48,382 bases of DNA from GCA-2725625 sp964574215 (GCA_964574215.1 CAZNLR010000040.1:1-48382), one strand, 5' to 3'; counted from the stretch's first letter, positions 9,795 to 18,651 are shown. Notes: a model not told the origin generated them from the letters alone. A program made the numbers and translations.

Positions 9795-9913
9795 TCATTT
9801 TTCTCCAATTTGATTTCAATCAAGGCAATCGGCGCCAATTTACATATCATAGTAACCATCAGAGGCATTCCCGATGGACTTTCTGTCCGGGCTTCCCCGA
9901 GCCCAGCCTCTGA

Positions 9914-9943
9914 AATCTCCCTTGGAGCTATGCTCCGGAGATT
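9914..9943. other. Nested inverted repeat downstream of argE
   Basis: An outer 7-bp stem (AATCTCC at 9914-9920 with GGAGATT at 9937-9943) encloses an inner stem GGAGC-TAT-GCTCC (9924-9936). It lies in the argE-maoC gap about 120 bases after argE. It could be an mRNA 3' structure, part of the terminator region or a dispersed repeat. No function is claimed. Confidence 0.5.
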
Positions 9944-9958
9944 CTCCCTGTAAACTCG

Positions 9959-9986
9959 CCGGCCCTTTTTGGGCCGGTATTTGTTT
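9959..9986 (+). terminator. Rho-independent terminator after trkH-argE
   Basis: Perfect 7-bp GC stem CCGGCCC (9959-9965), TTTTT loop, GGGCCGG (9971-9977), followed by a T-rich TATTTGTTT tail. It lies about 165 bases after argE and before the MaoC gene. The tail is not pure T, so strength is uncertain. Confidence 0.6.
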
Positions 9987-10070
9987 GCGGTAACGGGTAT
10001 CCGCTGTTTTTATCGCCGGCGGGGTTCGCTAAACTCTTTTTCGCCTATTTTCATTAGTGAGAATTATTTG

Positions 10071-10541
10071 ATGAATATTGATGAGAAGATAGACGGTTAT
10101 CTTGAGGACTACGAGGTCGGCCGGACGTATGAACTGGGCGAGGTGACAGTGGACGAGGGCGAAATTATAGAGTTCGCCAAAAAGTACGACCCGCAGCCCT
10201 TTCACGCCGATCCCGAGGCCGCCAAGGAATCCCAGTTCGGCGGTATTATCGCCAGTGGCCATCTTGTTCTGGCGCTTTCCATGCGGATTTTGGTGGACCG
10301 GTTTATCTCCCGCAGGGCAAGCATCGGTTCGCCGGGACTCGATGAAATCAGATGGCACCGGCCGACCCGGCCCGGCGACCGCCTCCGCTGCCGGACCACC
10401 GTCAATGAAATCAGGCCGTCCAAAAGCAAACCCGACCGGGGCCTGCTGTTCGATCTGGTGGAATTGCACAACCAGGATGGCGATCTGGTATTGAGCTACC
10501 GGTCCATCGGCATGTACTACCGATCACCCGAAATTAGTTAA
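10071..10541 (+). CDS. MaoC-family dehydratase
   Basis: A 156-residue hot-dog-fold protein of the MaoC/(R)-specific enoyl-CoA hydratase group. Visible are the catalytic-type segment YDPQPFHADPE (the Asp/His pair of the hydratase motif), FGGIIASGHL, and the typical RWHRPTRPGDRL. Such proteins hydrate or dehydrate acyl-CoA thioesters. The frame is open upstream to 9969, but that part overlaps the terminator and does not look coding, so ATG 10071 was chosen; no strong ribosome site is present. It is convergent with the racemase-superfamily gene, whose stop overlaps its end by 4 bases. Confidence 0.88.
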   Translation: MNIDEKIDGYLEDYEVGRTYELGEVTVDEGEIIEFAKKYDPQPFHADPEAAKESQFGGIIASGHLVLALSMRILVDRFISRRASIGSPGLDEIRWHRPTRPGDRLRCRTTVNEIRPSKSKPDRGLLFDLVELHNQDGDLVLSYRSIGMYYRSPEIS

Positions 10542-11472
10542 ATGTGAACCTTGCTGCGGTAGCGGTCGGGCCGGGCACCCATGTAGGTGATGCCGCTGGC
10601 GTTGACCCCCAGATTGACCATCAGTTTGGCCAGTTCGATGGCCGCCGTATAGCCTTCCAGCACCGGTACATCCCAGCCCCGCTCCTTAAGCCCATCCCTG
10701 ATAAACGGCATCAGCCAGAAGGTCATGGAGCAGCCCAGCGTGATCACCTCGGCGCCGTCCTCGACGATGGCGGCTTCCGCCTGATCGACGGCCCGCTCGA
10801 CGGCGACGGAATATTCTCCCTGTTCGGCGGCCAGGCATTGCGCCGTGAGGGTGTCCGGGTCGGTGTCGCCGGGCCGGGGCAGGCTGTAGCCGATATTGCG
10901 GATCGACCGGCAGCGGTCCTGCAGTTGATGGGTGCGGACCAGGTCGCGGTAATAGACGTTGTGCACGCCTTCGATATCGATGATGGAAAAGCTGTCACCC
11001 AGCAGCGTCGCCAGATACATCTGGGAGAACGCGTTGGCCGTGACAACGACACCGCATTCCCGGCCGATTTCCCGGGATTCCAAAAATCCCGGTTCACCGC
11101 CGCCCAGGAGGATGACGCCGTTATATTTTCCCGATTCACACGCCTCGCGCACCAGGGCAATCCGGGTGGTGGCGGCATAGGCGAACTCCTCCCTAGTTTC
11201 CACCGACCAGTTGCCATAGGGCGGTTCGGCGCCGGGATGAAGATCCCCAGCCGGTAGACCGAGAGGAGCGCCATCGTGAANNNNNNNNNNGCGCCGGGAT
11301 GAAGGTCCCAATCGACGTCCTCCAGATGGGGCAGGACGAATTCGCTGTTGAGCAGCCGCTGAATTTTTGGTGCATCGGCCGGTTCGGAATAGGCCGGTAC
11401 GGTGAACTGATCCTGATCCGGCAACCGGAACGGCGGTATCAGGATAAATTGAAATTTAGATTTGGTGCTCAT
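10538..11472 (-). CDS. Asp/Glu/hydantoin racemase-superfamily protein, interrupted by assembly gap
   Basis: The N-terminal part (MSTKSKFQFILIPPFR...) is read from 11472, with ribosome site AGAGGGG, up to the Ns at 11281-11290; the C-terminal part continues in another frame to 10538. Both sides of the gap carry the same 14 bases (11229-11242 and 11291-11304), both encoding LHPGA. Joining them there restores one uninterrupted reading frame of roughly 295 residues or fewer, so the break is probably an assembly artefact. The protein resembles hydantoin/aspartate racemases. The second catalytic Cys is present in TLGCSMTF, but the first Cys position (ACFGDPG in hydantoin racemases) reads LGGGEPG, with Gly instead. 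Such one-Cys members include arylmalonate decarboxylase, so racemase activity is doubtful. Confidence 0.75.
11281..11290. other. Assembly gap (10 Ns)
   Basis: Ten Ns inside the racemase-superfamily gene. They are flanked by a 14-base direct duplication, and the intervening 11243-11280 segment does not fit the protein frame. The N run looks like a fixed-length scaffold filler and not a measured distance. Confidence 0.97.
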
Positions 11473-11557
11473 CTTCCCCTCTTGTTCTTTGGTTGTGATT
11501 GTCAAATTGAGCGCCCCAACTATAGCCCCCTATATACTTTTCACAATTCTTTCCTGT

Positions 11558-12013
11558 TCAATCGGCCAGCCAAAAATTGGTGGCCTTAAGACCGGCCAGT
11601 AGTGCGCCGATGTCCGTATCATCAGGGAGTTTGATGAAGTGGGACCGGCAGTCCCGACAATCGGAAGACCCAAAACCGGGTACCGGTACACCCGATTTTT
11701 TCATTTTCAATGCGGCGCCGACAATGCTGCATTCATTGCCCCCCGGCAGGGCGGTCACGGCGCGAATGCTGCTTTTGACGGTTACATGATCAATGTGCCA
11801 ATGAATTTTCTTTTTCCGGGCGATATGACGTGACAGCCGGGCTCTGATGCCGCCCGGACCGTTGGCCGACCCGGCGTAGAGGTAGAGACCCGGTTCAATG
11901 ATCGTTCCGGAAAACCGCTTGATAGCGAGTGGGATTGGTTTTTTCAGCGTAATGACGACAGCATAGGCGCCCGAAACGGCTGGTATTTCGCTGGTAATAT
12001 TAGATAAAATCAT
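11558..12013 (-). CDS. DUF123 / GIY-YIG-like nuclease domain protein
   Basis: A 151-residue protein of the DUF123 group, related to GIY-YIG nucleases. It shows GLYLYAGSANGPGGIRARLSRH, corresponding to the GIY...YVGxA..LxxRixxH core, followed by KKIHWHIDH. Cysteines in ECS, DCRDC are typical of the family's C-terminal half. Members occur alone or fused to endonuclease III and are presumed DNA-processing enzymes; the activity is unproven. The start ATG at 12013 is close to the divergent start of the cNMP-binding gene at 12078, leaving a 64-base shared promoter space. Confidence 0.82.
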   Translation of the reverse strand: MILSNITSEIPAVSGAYAVVITLKKPIPLAIKRFSGTIIEPGLYLYAGSANGPGGIRARLSRHIARKKKIHWHIDHVTVKSSIRAVTALPGGNECSIVGAALKMKKSGVPVPGFGSSDCRDCRSHFIKLPDDTDIGALLAGLKATNFWLAD

Positions 12014-12077
12014 GGTGAAATGTGGCCCAAATCTTTACCGATTGGCAATACAATTGAGTCATCCTTATTGAGCAATA

Positions 12078-14051
12078 ATGCGCCACGTGCGCCCAACAGA
12101 ATTCGGAAAGCCTGTAAGAGGTGGGTTGTTGAAGGATATCGAACGCCGATATAGAGACGGAGACGTGATCTTCCGCGAAGGCGAGAAGAGTGCGACGGCG
12201 TTCGTCATCGTGTCCGGCCAGGTGGAACTGTTCAAGACCGGCCCCAACGGCCCCATCCGCCTTTGCATTCTGTCGCCGGGTGAGATTTTCGGCGAAATGG
12301 GCATCATCGATAAGTCGGCCCGTAGTGCGACGGCCCAGGCCGTGGGCACCGTCGTGCTGGATGTTATCGAGCGGGACGGGTTTCTGGCCTCGCTCAGCGA
12401 GCAGCCCGAAGTGGCGCTTACGGTGATCGGTAATCTGGCGGAACGACTGCGCCATACCAATGAGCTGATCTACAACCCACAGAATAGTAACAGTTCTTCC
12501 ACCGCTTTGACGGTGCAACCAACAGCGAACCTTGGGCCAGATGCTGCGCCCGATGTGCAACGGCGGCGAGCGACTATTTTTCAAAAACTGAGCCGGCGCG
12601 CCGTCTCGTTCGGGGCGGCGGGGCGGCCATCGCTATTGCAATCGGTAGCGTCGTGGTTTTTGGCGCCGTCCAACCAAAGAAAACTGCTGGAATTCCGGGT
12701 CGCTAAATTGGCGGGAGACGAGGACGGCTCACAGACGGAACTGCTGGTTCACGCTCTTTCCGGACAGCCGGACGTCAGGGTCAAAGCGCTGGCGGAAAGT
12801 CTGCCGGTTGAAATGGAAGAGGAAAACGGCCGGTTTCTGTCGACGGCAAATTTGGTCGCCCGTCAGCGGTTGCTGCAGGAAGACGCCGATCTGTTGATCT
12901 GGGGCGATGTCAATGAAATCGGTACGGTAATCAGGTTGCGATTTGTCTCTTTGTCGTCGGACTCGGATCATCCCGGCGCCTTTCTTGCCACCGATAGGCT
13001 GGCTCTGCCGACGGGATTTTCGACTGATTACGGCATGCTGCTTTACGCCGTTTCTCTGGCGGCCACCGTTCCCCGCAAAGAGGCGCACCGTCAATTGATT
13101 AAACCGATGTTGTTGCCCGCCTTGGAAGCCGCCCAGGAATCGGGTCAGCAGCCGCCTCTAGAATTGAATGCCGCGGACCGGGCCACCATCCAAGTCTGTT
13201 ACGGCAATGTGACCGCTTTGATCGGCTATTACGCCAGCGATCCCAATTGGCTGAGGCGGGCGGCGCTCGCCTACCAGGAAGCCCTCAACGGCATGTCGCA
13301 GGAGGAGGAACCTGTCGGATGGGCCAATACCCAGTTTCACCTGAGCCGGATCCGCCAGACCCTGGGGGAGCGGGGCAGCGATCCCGAAATTATCGAGAAT
13401 GCCCTGGCCGGGTTCCAGGATGCCATCGGCGTGTTCAATCATATGGAATTTCCCTGGGAATGGGCGGCCTTACAGGCCCGAATCGGCAACGCCTATTACC
13501 GTTTGGACGCCATCAAAGGCGATACCGAACTGCTGAAAGACGCCATCGCCGGCTATCAATCCGCCTTGCAGGTCTACACCAAAGCCGACGCCCCGATGAA
13601 ATGGAGCGAAGTCAAAAACAATTTGGGCCAGGCGCTTCAAGTGTGGGGCGATTTGGCCCGCAACCGGGAACTTTTGGAGCGGGCGGTGCAGGCCTGTCAG
13701 GAATCGCTTCAGGTGCGGTCGCGCATGGAAACACCTTTGCTATGGGCCGCCAGCCAGAACAATCTTGGATCGGGGCTGTTCCTGTTGGGCCGCATGACCG
13801 AGGATTCGGAACATCTGGAGGGTGCCGCCGAAGCCTTTGGAAAGGCGCTGGAAATCTATCTGGCTTACGGGTCGGCCCGGCTTGCCAAGGTCGCCGAGCG
13901 CAATATGTCCAAGGCTGAAAACCTGCTGCGGGCCCGGCTGGCGCGTCGCGTTGCTAAACTCTATTGGGAAGAAGAACCCGCGGCAGAGCAATCGGGATCG
14001 TCGCGCCGCAAAAGAACTTTCCGGGAAGAAGATCTCGCTGATCCGAGTTGA
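12078..14051 (+). CDS. Cyclic-nucleotide-binding domain / TPR protein
   Basis: A 657-residue three-part protein. Residues about 20-125 are a CRP-type cNMP-binding domain with the phosphate-binding cassette GEIFGEMGII...ARSATAQA. About 195-330 resemble a TolB-N-like fold (DADLLIWGDVNEIG). About 385-630 carry four TPR-like repeats of about 54 residues with the recurring signature W-A-x-x-Q-x-x-L-G, as seen C-terminal to many alphaproteobacterial adenylate cyclases. There is no DNA-binding HTH and no catalytic domain, so it may be a cAMP/cGMP-responsive scaffold. The start at ATG 12078 is not backed by a strong ribosome site; tandem TTGs at about 12127, preceded by AGAGGTGGG, are an alternative. 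Domain calls are firm; the function is unknown. Confidence 0.82.
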   Translation: MRHVRPTEFGKPVRGGLLKDIERRYRDGDVIFREGEKSATAFVIVSGQVELFKTGPNGPIRLCILSPGEIFGEMGIIDKSARSATAQAVGTVVLDVIERDGFLASLSEQPEVALTVIGNLAERLRHTNELIYNPQNSNSSSTALTVQPTANLGPDAAPDVQRRRATIFQKLSRRAVSFGAAGRPSLLQSVASWFLAPSNQRKLLEFRVAKLAGDEDGSQTELLVHALSGQPDVRVKALAESLPVEMEEENGRFLSTANLVARQRLLQEDADLLIWGDVNEIGTVIRLRFVSLSSDSDHPGAFLATDRLALPTGFSTDYGMLLYAVSLAATVPRKEAHRQLIKPMLLPALEAAQESGQQPPLELNAADRATIQVCYGNVTALIGYYASDPNWLRRAALAYQEALNGMSQEEEPVGWANTQFHLSRIRQTLGERGSDPEIIENALAGFQDAIGVFNHMEFPWEWAALQARIGNAYYRLDAIKGDTELLKDAIAGYQSALQVYTKADAPMKWSEVKNNLGQALQVWGDLARNRELLERAVQACQESLQVRSRMETPLLWAASQNNLGSGLFLLGRMTEDSEHLEGAAEAFGKALEIYLAYGSARLAKVAERNMSKAENLLRARLARRVAKLYWEEEPAAEQSGSSRRKRTFREEDLADPS

Positions 14052-14154
14052 CCTCAGTTATCCTTTTCGACAATAGACACGCATAAAATATAGCCAGGTA
14101 TCTTTCGCCTTGCTACAACCGGAATGAAATAGAGCCAAACCAGGGTAAATAACC

Positions 14155-14559
14155 ATGTCTGACCACGCGGCGGTGCTGTTCGCCAACGATGCTTTTTACG
14201 TCGCATTTTTGAATAATGATTTTGAGGCGATGGAAGATTTGTGGGCGCGGCAGGCGCCGGTCAGCTGCATCCATCCCGGCTGGCATCATTTGACGGGACG
14301 TGAATTGGTCATGGAAAGCTGGCAGGGTATCCTCTCAAACCCCGAGGGAACGTCGTTTCAACTGCGCAATTCGACGGCCAGTGTCTACGGCGATATGGCG
14401 GTGGTTATCTGCTACGAGGTTTTTCAGGAAGGCGCCCTCGTGGCCACCAACGTCTTTGTCCGCGAAGACGGCCAATGGCGCATCATGCACCACCAGTCCG
14501 GCGGTTCACCCCCGCCGCCCCCCGAGGAAGAACCGGAAACGCCCGAGACCATCCAGTAA
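14155..14559 (+). CDS. NTF2-like / SnoaL-like protein
   Basis: A 134-residue NTF2-like fold protein of the DUF4440/SnoaL_3 kind: N-terminal ANDAFYVAFLNNDFEAMEDLW, central CIHPGWHHLTGRELVMESW and C-terminal VFVREDGQWRIMHHQSG, followed by a Pro/Glu-rich tail (PPPPPEEEPETPE). Such proteins are often binding or accessory proteins; no catalytic residues can be claimed. It follows the cNMP-binding/TPR gene by about 100 bases in the same direction. Confidence 0.82.
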   Translation: MSDHAAVLFANDAFYVAFLNNDFEAMEDLWARQAPVSCIHPGWHHLTGRELVMESWQGILSNPEGTSFQLRNSTASVYGDMAVVICYEVFQEGALVATNVFVREDGQWRIMHHQSGGSPPPPPEEEPETPETIQ

Positions 14560-14784
14560 CGTACCCTAGTTGGACAGTTTAATCGTAGCCATGCGACCGA
14601 TGCCGCAGGTCCAGTGGGATACGGAAAACCAATGGTTTTGGTATCACCCGAAATTGACGGCTCTACGTCCGAAAACGGACATTACACCGACTCGATAAAA
14701 CAGTCCGGAAAATACCCGGTTCGGACATTAGCCCGTTCCACCAAGGCAGTTGCCAACAAACCAACATCCTCTAGAATAGTCGCG

Positions 14785-17049
14785 ATGAAAAGCACCTCAA
14801 TGGACAAAGCAGACCCTTCTTCCGAGCGACAAGCACTAGCATCTCAACAAGCGTTGGACTTGGGCCTCAAGCATCATAACTCGGGTGACTTGTCGAATGC
14901 TGAGAGCATTTATCAACAGATATTAAAGGCCGACCCCAAACAGCCCGTCGCTTTACATCTTCTTGGAGTAGTTTTCCACGAAAAGGGAGATAGCAACCGC
15001 GCTATTGATCTCATCAAACAGGCACTCACAGTTAAGCCCGATTACGCTGAGGCGCTTTGCAACCTGGGTATTATCCAGCAGCACCAGGGGCAGTTGGAAG
15101 AGGCTGTTGCCAGTTACCACAAAACTCTTGCCGTCAAACCAGATTTTGCTGAGGCGCATTACAACTTTGGCAATGTGCTGCAGGAGATGGGGCAGCTTGA
15201 GAAAGCCATTGCGAGCTTCCAAATGGCCGTGGACATTAAACCGGATTACGCCGATGCACTTAACAACCTTGGCACTGCTCTCAAGGAACGAGGGCAGGTA
15301 GATGTGGCTGTCGCCTGCTACCGCAAGGCGCTCGATATCAATCCCGGTGACGCTGAAATACATAACAACCTTGGTATCGCTCTTCGGGACATGGGGAAGC
15401 CGGAAGACGCCTTCGAATGTCATCAACACTCAGTTGCCCTCGTTCCCTTCAACGAATTGTTCTGGGGCTCGATGGCGGAGACCTTGGAATCCCTTTCATT
15501 TACGTCTGTTGATGACAGTCTTTTGCAGGTCCTATGCGATTTATTGGAAAAATCCACGACGGCCCCTTCCAGCCTAAGCCGGCCAATCATCAGGGCGCTT
15601 CGTCATCACCGGTATTTTTCGCAGATTCTTGATTCAACAGGCTCCGAGAAAACCGTGAATGCGGCTGCCTACCGTGACATATCTGAACGATTATCGCAGA
15701 TTCCCCTTCTTCTTCAGATCATGCAATTGAGTCCAATCTATGATTTGGAAATAGAACGGCTATTCACGCGCTTGCGTCGAGAATTATTGTTGACGGTATG
15801 GGCAGCAGAAAATTCCGAAGAGCCAGGTCTGACATATTCTCTGGCATTTTCCGTTGCCTTAGCCCTCCACTGTTTCGTCAACGATTATATTTTCCCGGAA
15901 ACTGATGAAGAAACGGTCGCCGCCGAACATCTTGGTGAGCACATAGCTGCATTGGTGACAAGCGGTCAGGAACTTCCTCCGATGCTGCTGGTGGCGCTGG
16001 CTGCTTTCAGGCCGCTTTACTGCTTCCCTTGGGCCAAAGACCTGCATGAACGTAACTGGCCAAGAGAACTCAATGGGTTAATCGTGCGGCAGATACAGGA
16101 ACCGTTGGCAGAGATTGCCCTTCGCGATCAAATTCCAAAATTGTCGACGATCGAGAATGCGGTGTCTATGGCCGTACGTGATCAGTATGAGGAAAATCCC
16201 TTTCCACGTTGGATCAAGATGGGCTTGCCTGCTGAGGCCAGGACAATCAAAGGTTTTTTGCAGGGACCGCCCCTTCGCCTTGATCTGGGAGATTACGTTT
16301 CTCCCGAGAGCCCGAATATACTAATTGCAGGCTGCGGTACCGGTCAGCATTCTTTAAACACAGCCTCCAGATTCCCGCACGCCCAGGTATTGGCAGTGGA
16401 TTTGAGTCTGAGTAGCCTGTCCTATGCTGTACGGAAAACTAAAGAACTCGGTTTATCAAATATTGAGTACGCGCAGGCGGACATCATGAATCTCGGTGAT
16501 ATTGGGCGGCAATTTGACCTCATCGAATCTATTGGCGTCCTTCACCATCTCGAGAACCCGCTGGCTGGATGGCGCGTTCTTGTGAACCTCCTGCGTCCGG
16601 GGGGGCTCATGAAGATCGGCCTGTATAGCGAAAAAGCGCGTCAGGATGTTGCTAAAGGCAGGGAGCTAATAGCAAAGCGAAGTTACGCCAACTCTCCCGA
16701 AGACATTCGCAGCTGTCGACAAGACGTAATCGCTATGGGTGAAGACGGAAATCAGGCGATGTCGGTATTGAGTAACAACATTGATTTCTTTAGCTTAAGT
16801 AATTGCCGAGACCTATTGTTTCATGTCCAGGAGCATTGCTTCACGCTACCTCAGATTGAGGAAGATTTGCAGGCTCTAAATTTGAAATTCCTGGGATTTG
16901 AAATGCGGAATCAACAATTAATAAGGACATATAGAGATTCCCACCGGGAAAAACAGGCGCTAATTTCTCTCTCCCACTGGCACCAGTTTGAGCTCGAAAA
17001 CCCCGAAACGTTCCGAGCAATGTATCAGTTCTGGTGCAAGAAATTGTAG
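14785..17049 (+). CDS. TPR-repeat class I methyltransferase
   Basis: About 754 residues from ATG 14785. The N-terminal part has about six canonical 34-residue TPRs (for example the ALCNLGIIQQHQGQLEEAV type, from about 20 to 230). A helical middle region follows, and a class I SAM-methyltransferase domain starts near residue 511 with ILIAGCGTG, then VDLSLSSLSYA, DLIESIGVLHHL and LLRPGGLMKIG. Related proteins occur in cyanobacteria and marine alphaproteobacteria; targets are unknown. The frame is open back to 14614, but the extra N-terminus is low-complexity and unlikely; neither start has a good ribosome site. Base composition is more AT-rich than the flanking genes, suggesting acquisition by transfer. 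Confidence 0.85.
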   Translation: MKSTSMDKADPSSERQALASQQALDLGLKHHNSGDLSNAESIYQQILKADPKQPVALHLLGVVFHEKGDSNRAIDLIKQALTVKPDYAEALCNLGIIQQHQGQLEEAVASYHKTLAVKPDFAEAHYNFGNVLQEMGQLEKAIASFQMAVDIKPDYADALNNLGTALKERGQVDVAVACYRKALDINPGDAEIHNNLGIALRDMGKPEDAFECHQHSVALVPFNELFWGSMAETLESLSFTSVDDSLLQVLCDLLEKSTTAPSSLSRPIIRALRHHRYFSQILDSTGSEKTVNAAAYRDISERLSQIPLLLQIMQLSPIYDLEIERLFTRLRRELLLTVWAAENSEEPGLTYSLAFSVALALHCFVNDYIFPETDEETVAAEHLGEHIAALVTSGQELPPMLLVALAAFRPLYCFPWAKDLHERNWPRELNGLIVRQIQEPLAEIALRDQIPKLSTIENAVSMAVRDQYEENPFPRWIKMGLPAEARTIKGFLQGPPLRLDLGDYVSPESPNILIAGCGTGQHSLNTASRFPHAQVLAVDLSLSSLSYAVRKTKELGLSNIEYAQADIMNLGDIGRQFDLIESIGVLHHLENPLAGWRVLVNLLRPGGLMKIGLYSEKARQDVAKGRELIAKRSYANSPEDIRSCRQDVIAMGEDGNQAMSVLSNNIDFFSLSNCRDLLFHVQEHCFTLPQIEEDLQALNLKFLGFEMRNQQLIRTYRDSHREKQALISLSHWHQFELENPETFRAMYQFWCKKL

Positions 17050-17401
17050 GTTGGGCGGTCAAGAGGATCGATTAAAATCAGAGGTAGATTTTTGGCATCT
17101 AACGCCAGAGTGTTTGCTATCCAAAATAAACCCGGCTTCTGAGCTGGGTGATTGCAGGCACACCAGCTTTGAGGCCTTAAGTGAAGCTGGAAATTCTGAG
17201 GTTAAACGTCTCTTTTTGGCTAATAGCGGACATGTAGGCTACCGCCTGAAAATGTCAGCTATTCACCCGGAAGAGGACATCAGTCGGGCATACCGAAGCC
17301 AATTCTGTTTCGCAACCCTCTTAAAATGTGCAGCACATTGGATATTCACAGCCAAAGAATATTTCTTCTGGCGTGCCCCTACAAAAATTTCGGATTTCGC
17401 T
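17050..17401. other. Intergenic region, no gene recognised
   Basis: 352 bases between the TPR-methyltransferase and the convergent sirtuin. It holds a short imperfect hairpin (CCCGGCTTCTGAGCTGGG, about 17130-17147) that could act as a weak terminator, and a TTTTTGGCTAATAGCGGACAT stretch (about 17214-17235) that resembles dispersed intergenic repeats I have seen in other proteobacteria, though this is only an impression. An open frame across it lacks family resemblance and a ribosome site. Confidence 0.45.
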
Positions 17402-18160
17402 CTAATTATTCCTCAGAACCACTTGGCTCAGGGTCGGGCCGATTTCTACGTTGAGGACGAGATCGGCGTAGCGGTCCAGGTCGGTGGGGTCGCGGTTGAT
17501 GATCACCAAATTGGCGCCGTTTTGTTTGGCGAGCACCGGCAGGCCGGCGGCCGGATAGACGACCAGGGAGGAGCCGATTGAAATGAACAGATCGCAGGTG
17601 AGGGACGCTTCCTCGGCCATTTGCATTTCCGCCACCGGCATGGGCTGGCCGAAGGAAATGGTCGCCGTTTTGACGATGCCGCCGCATTGACCGCAATGGG
17701 GCAGGGTCTCGTCTTCGGCGAAGGCCGTCATGATGGGCTCCAGTTCGTGCCGCATGCCGCAGTCGAGACACTTACAATAAGTGGTGTTGCCGTGCAGTTC
17801 GATGACCTGCTCGTCATCAATGCCTGATTGCTGGTGAAGGCCGTCGATGTTTTGAGTGATCACGGTCGAGACCTTGCCCAACTCCACCAATCTGGCGACG
17901 GCTTTGTGGCCCTCGTTGGGCTTGGCCGCGTTAAGAACCGGATCGACCGCGGCCTTGCGTCGCCAGGTTTCCCTGCGGGCTTCTTCGGACGCCAGAAATT
18001 CGCTGAAGTCTATCGGCTGGTTCTTGGTCCAGACACCGCCCGGGCTTCTGAAATCCGGGATGCCGGATTCGGTGCTGATGCCGGCGCCCGTGAAGACAAC
18101 GGTTCTTAGGCTTGCCGCCAGCAGGTTGTTCAGGGACTGTACCGCATCTACCACCATCAT
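17402..18160 (-). CDS. Sir2-family NAD-dependent protein deacylase
   Basis: A 252-residue sirtuin. It carries the NAD-binding motif GAGISTESGIPDFRS (about 25-39), TQNIDGLH (102-109), catalytic His123 in ELHGN, and a four-Cys zinc site (Cys131, Cys134, Cys156, Cys159). Near the C-terminus are GSSLVVYPAAGLP and VIINRDPTDLD. It would remove acetyl or other acyl groups from protein lysines using NAD. It lacks the Tyr-X2-Arg pair of CobB/SIRT5-type desuccinylases at the position I would expect, so simple deacetylation is more likely. It is immediately followed upstream by copy 1 of a palindromic element (18164-18210). Confidence 0.94.
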   Translation of the reverse strand: MMVVDAVQSLNNLLAASLRTVVFTGAGISTESGIPDFRSPGGVWTKNQPIDFSEFLASEEARRETWRRKAAVDPVLNAAKPNEGHKAVARLVELGKVSTVITQNIDGLHQQSGIDDEQVIELHGNTTYCKCLDCGMRHELEPIMTAFAEDETLPHCGQCGGIVKTATISFGQPMPVAEMQMAEEASLTCDLFISIGSSLVVYPAAGLPVLAKQNGANLVIINRDPTDLDRYADLVLNVEIGPTLSQVVLRNN

Positions 18161-18163
18161 TTA

Positions 18164-18210
18164 AAATTAAAGGGGACGGACCGGTTTTTAAACAAGAAAT
18201 GTCCCCAATT
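18164..18210 (+). repeat. Palindromic element, copy 1
   Basis: Begins AAATTAAAGGGGAC (18164-18177) and ends CAAGAAATGTCCCC plus AATT (to 18210); the GGGGAC/GTCCCC ends are inverted. A close copy in the same orientation lies at 18772-18827, so the two bracket the gene at 18220-18651. It resembles REP/MITE-type intergenic palindromes. No transposase is nearby. Confidence 0.6.
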
Positions 18211-18219
18211 CGTCCGATC

Positions 18220-18651
18220 TCAAGCTATCTCCACTAGATCATGAAAGTTAATTTCATAATTCTCGGGCAAGCCTAGCCATTTCTTTGCGCCATCCTCGTT
18301 TCGGAACACAGACCGTTCGATCGGAGTACGGTTTAATTTTCCAACGACAATGAATTGGTGGACTATCGCATAGGCGAAACCGTCGTCTACGACCATAGCC
18401 GCCTGGCATTTTCCTTTATTCGGATCATATTTTCGAATTAAATTTAGCGCCCCTTCAGAAATGTCTTCGTGGGACAGGTCTGGAGGGAAATATAGATCGC
18501 AAACGTCATGATATACGTTCATTCCCGGCCTATTGTCCGGGTTTTTTAGGCGTGCTTCCGATGTCTCTGCAATACTGCCAAAGGCGAACGTGCCCATGTG
18601 TTTAATAAAGACACAGTTTACAGTTGGATCGATGTACATCTTGTGGGGCAT
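18220..18651 (-). CDS. Hypothetical protein, STAS/SpoIIAA-like
   Basis: A 143-residue protein (MPHKMYIDPTVNCVFI...). The beginning, with a beta-strand pattern YIDPTVNCVFIKHMG and the later YHDVCDLYFPPDLSHE, resembles small SpoIIAA/STAS-like orphan proteins of alphaproteobacteria, but this match is weak and I see no catalytic motif. The C-terminal half ends GAKKWLGLPENYEI, a form common in such proteins. The start lacks a clear ribosome site; Met5 is an alternative. It is AT-richer than the neighbours and lies between two copies of a palindromic element, so it may have moved as a unit. Real gene likely; function not known. Confidence 0.65.
   Translation of the reverse strand: MPHKMYIDPTVNCVFIKHMGTFAFGSIAETSEARLKNPDNRPGMNVYHDVCDLYFPPDLSHEDISEGALNLIRKYDPNKGKCQAAMVVDDGFAYAIVHQFIVVGKLNRTPIERSVFRNEDGAKKWLGLPENYEINFHDLVEIA

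Noticed and set aside
14614..14784. 57-codon N-terminal extension of the TPR-methyltransferase
   Set aside because: Low-complexity residues with no similarity to the family, and no ribosome site; ATG 14785 preferred but not proven.
16988..17581. 197-codon plus-strand frame spanning the gap between the methyltransferase and the sirtuin
   Set aside because: It starts inside the methyltransferase gene, ends antisense to the sirtuin, has no ribosome site and no family resemblance.
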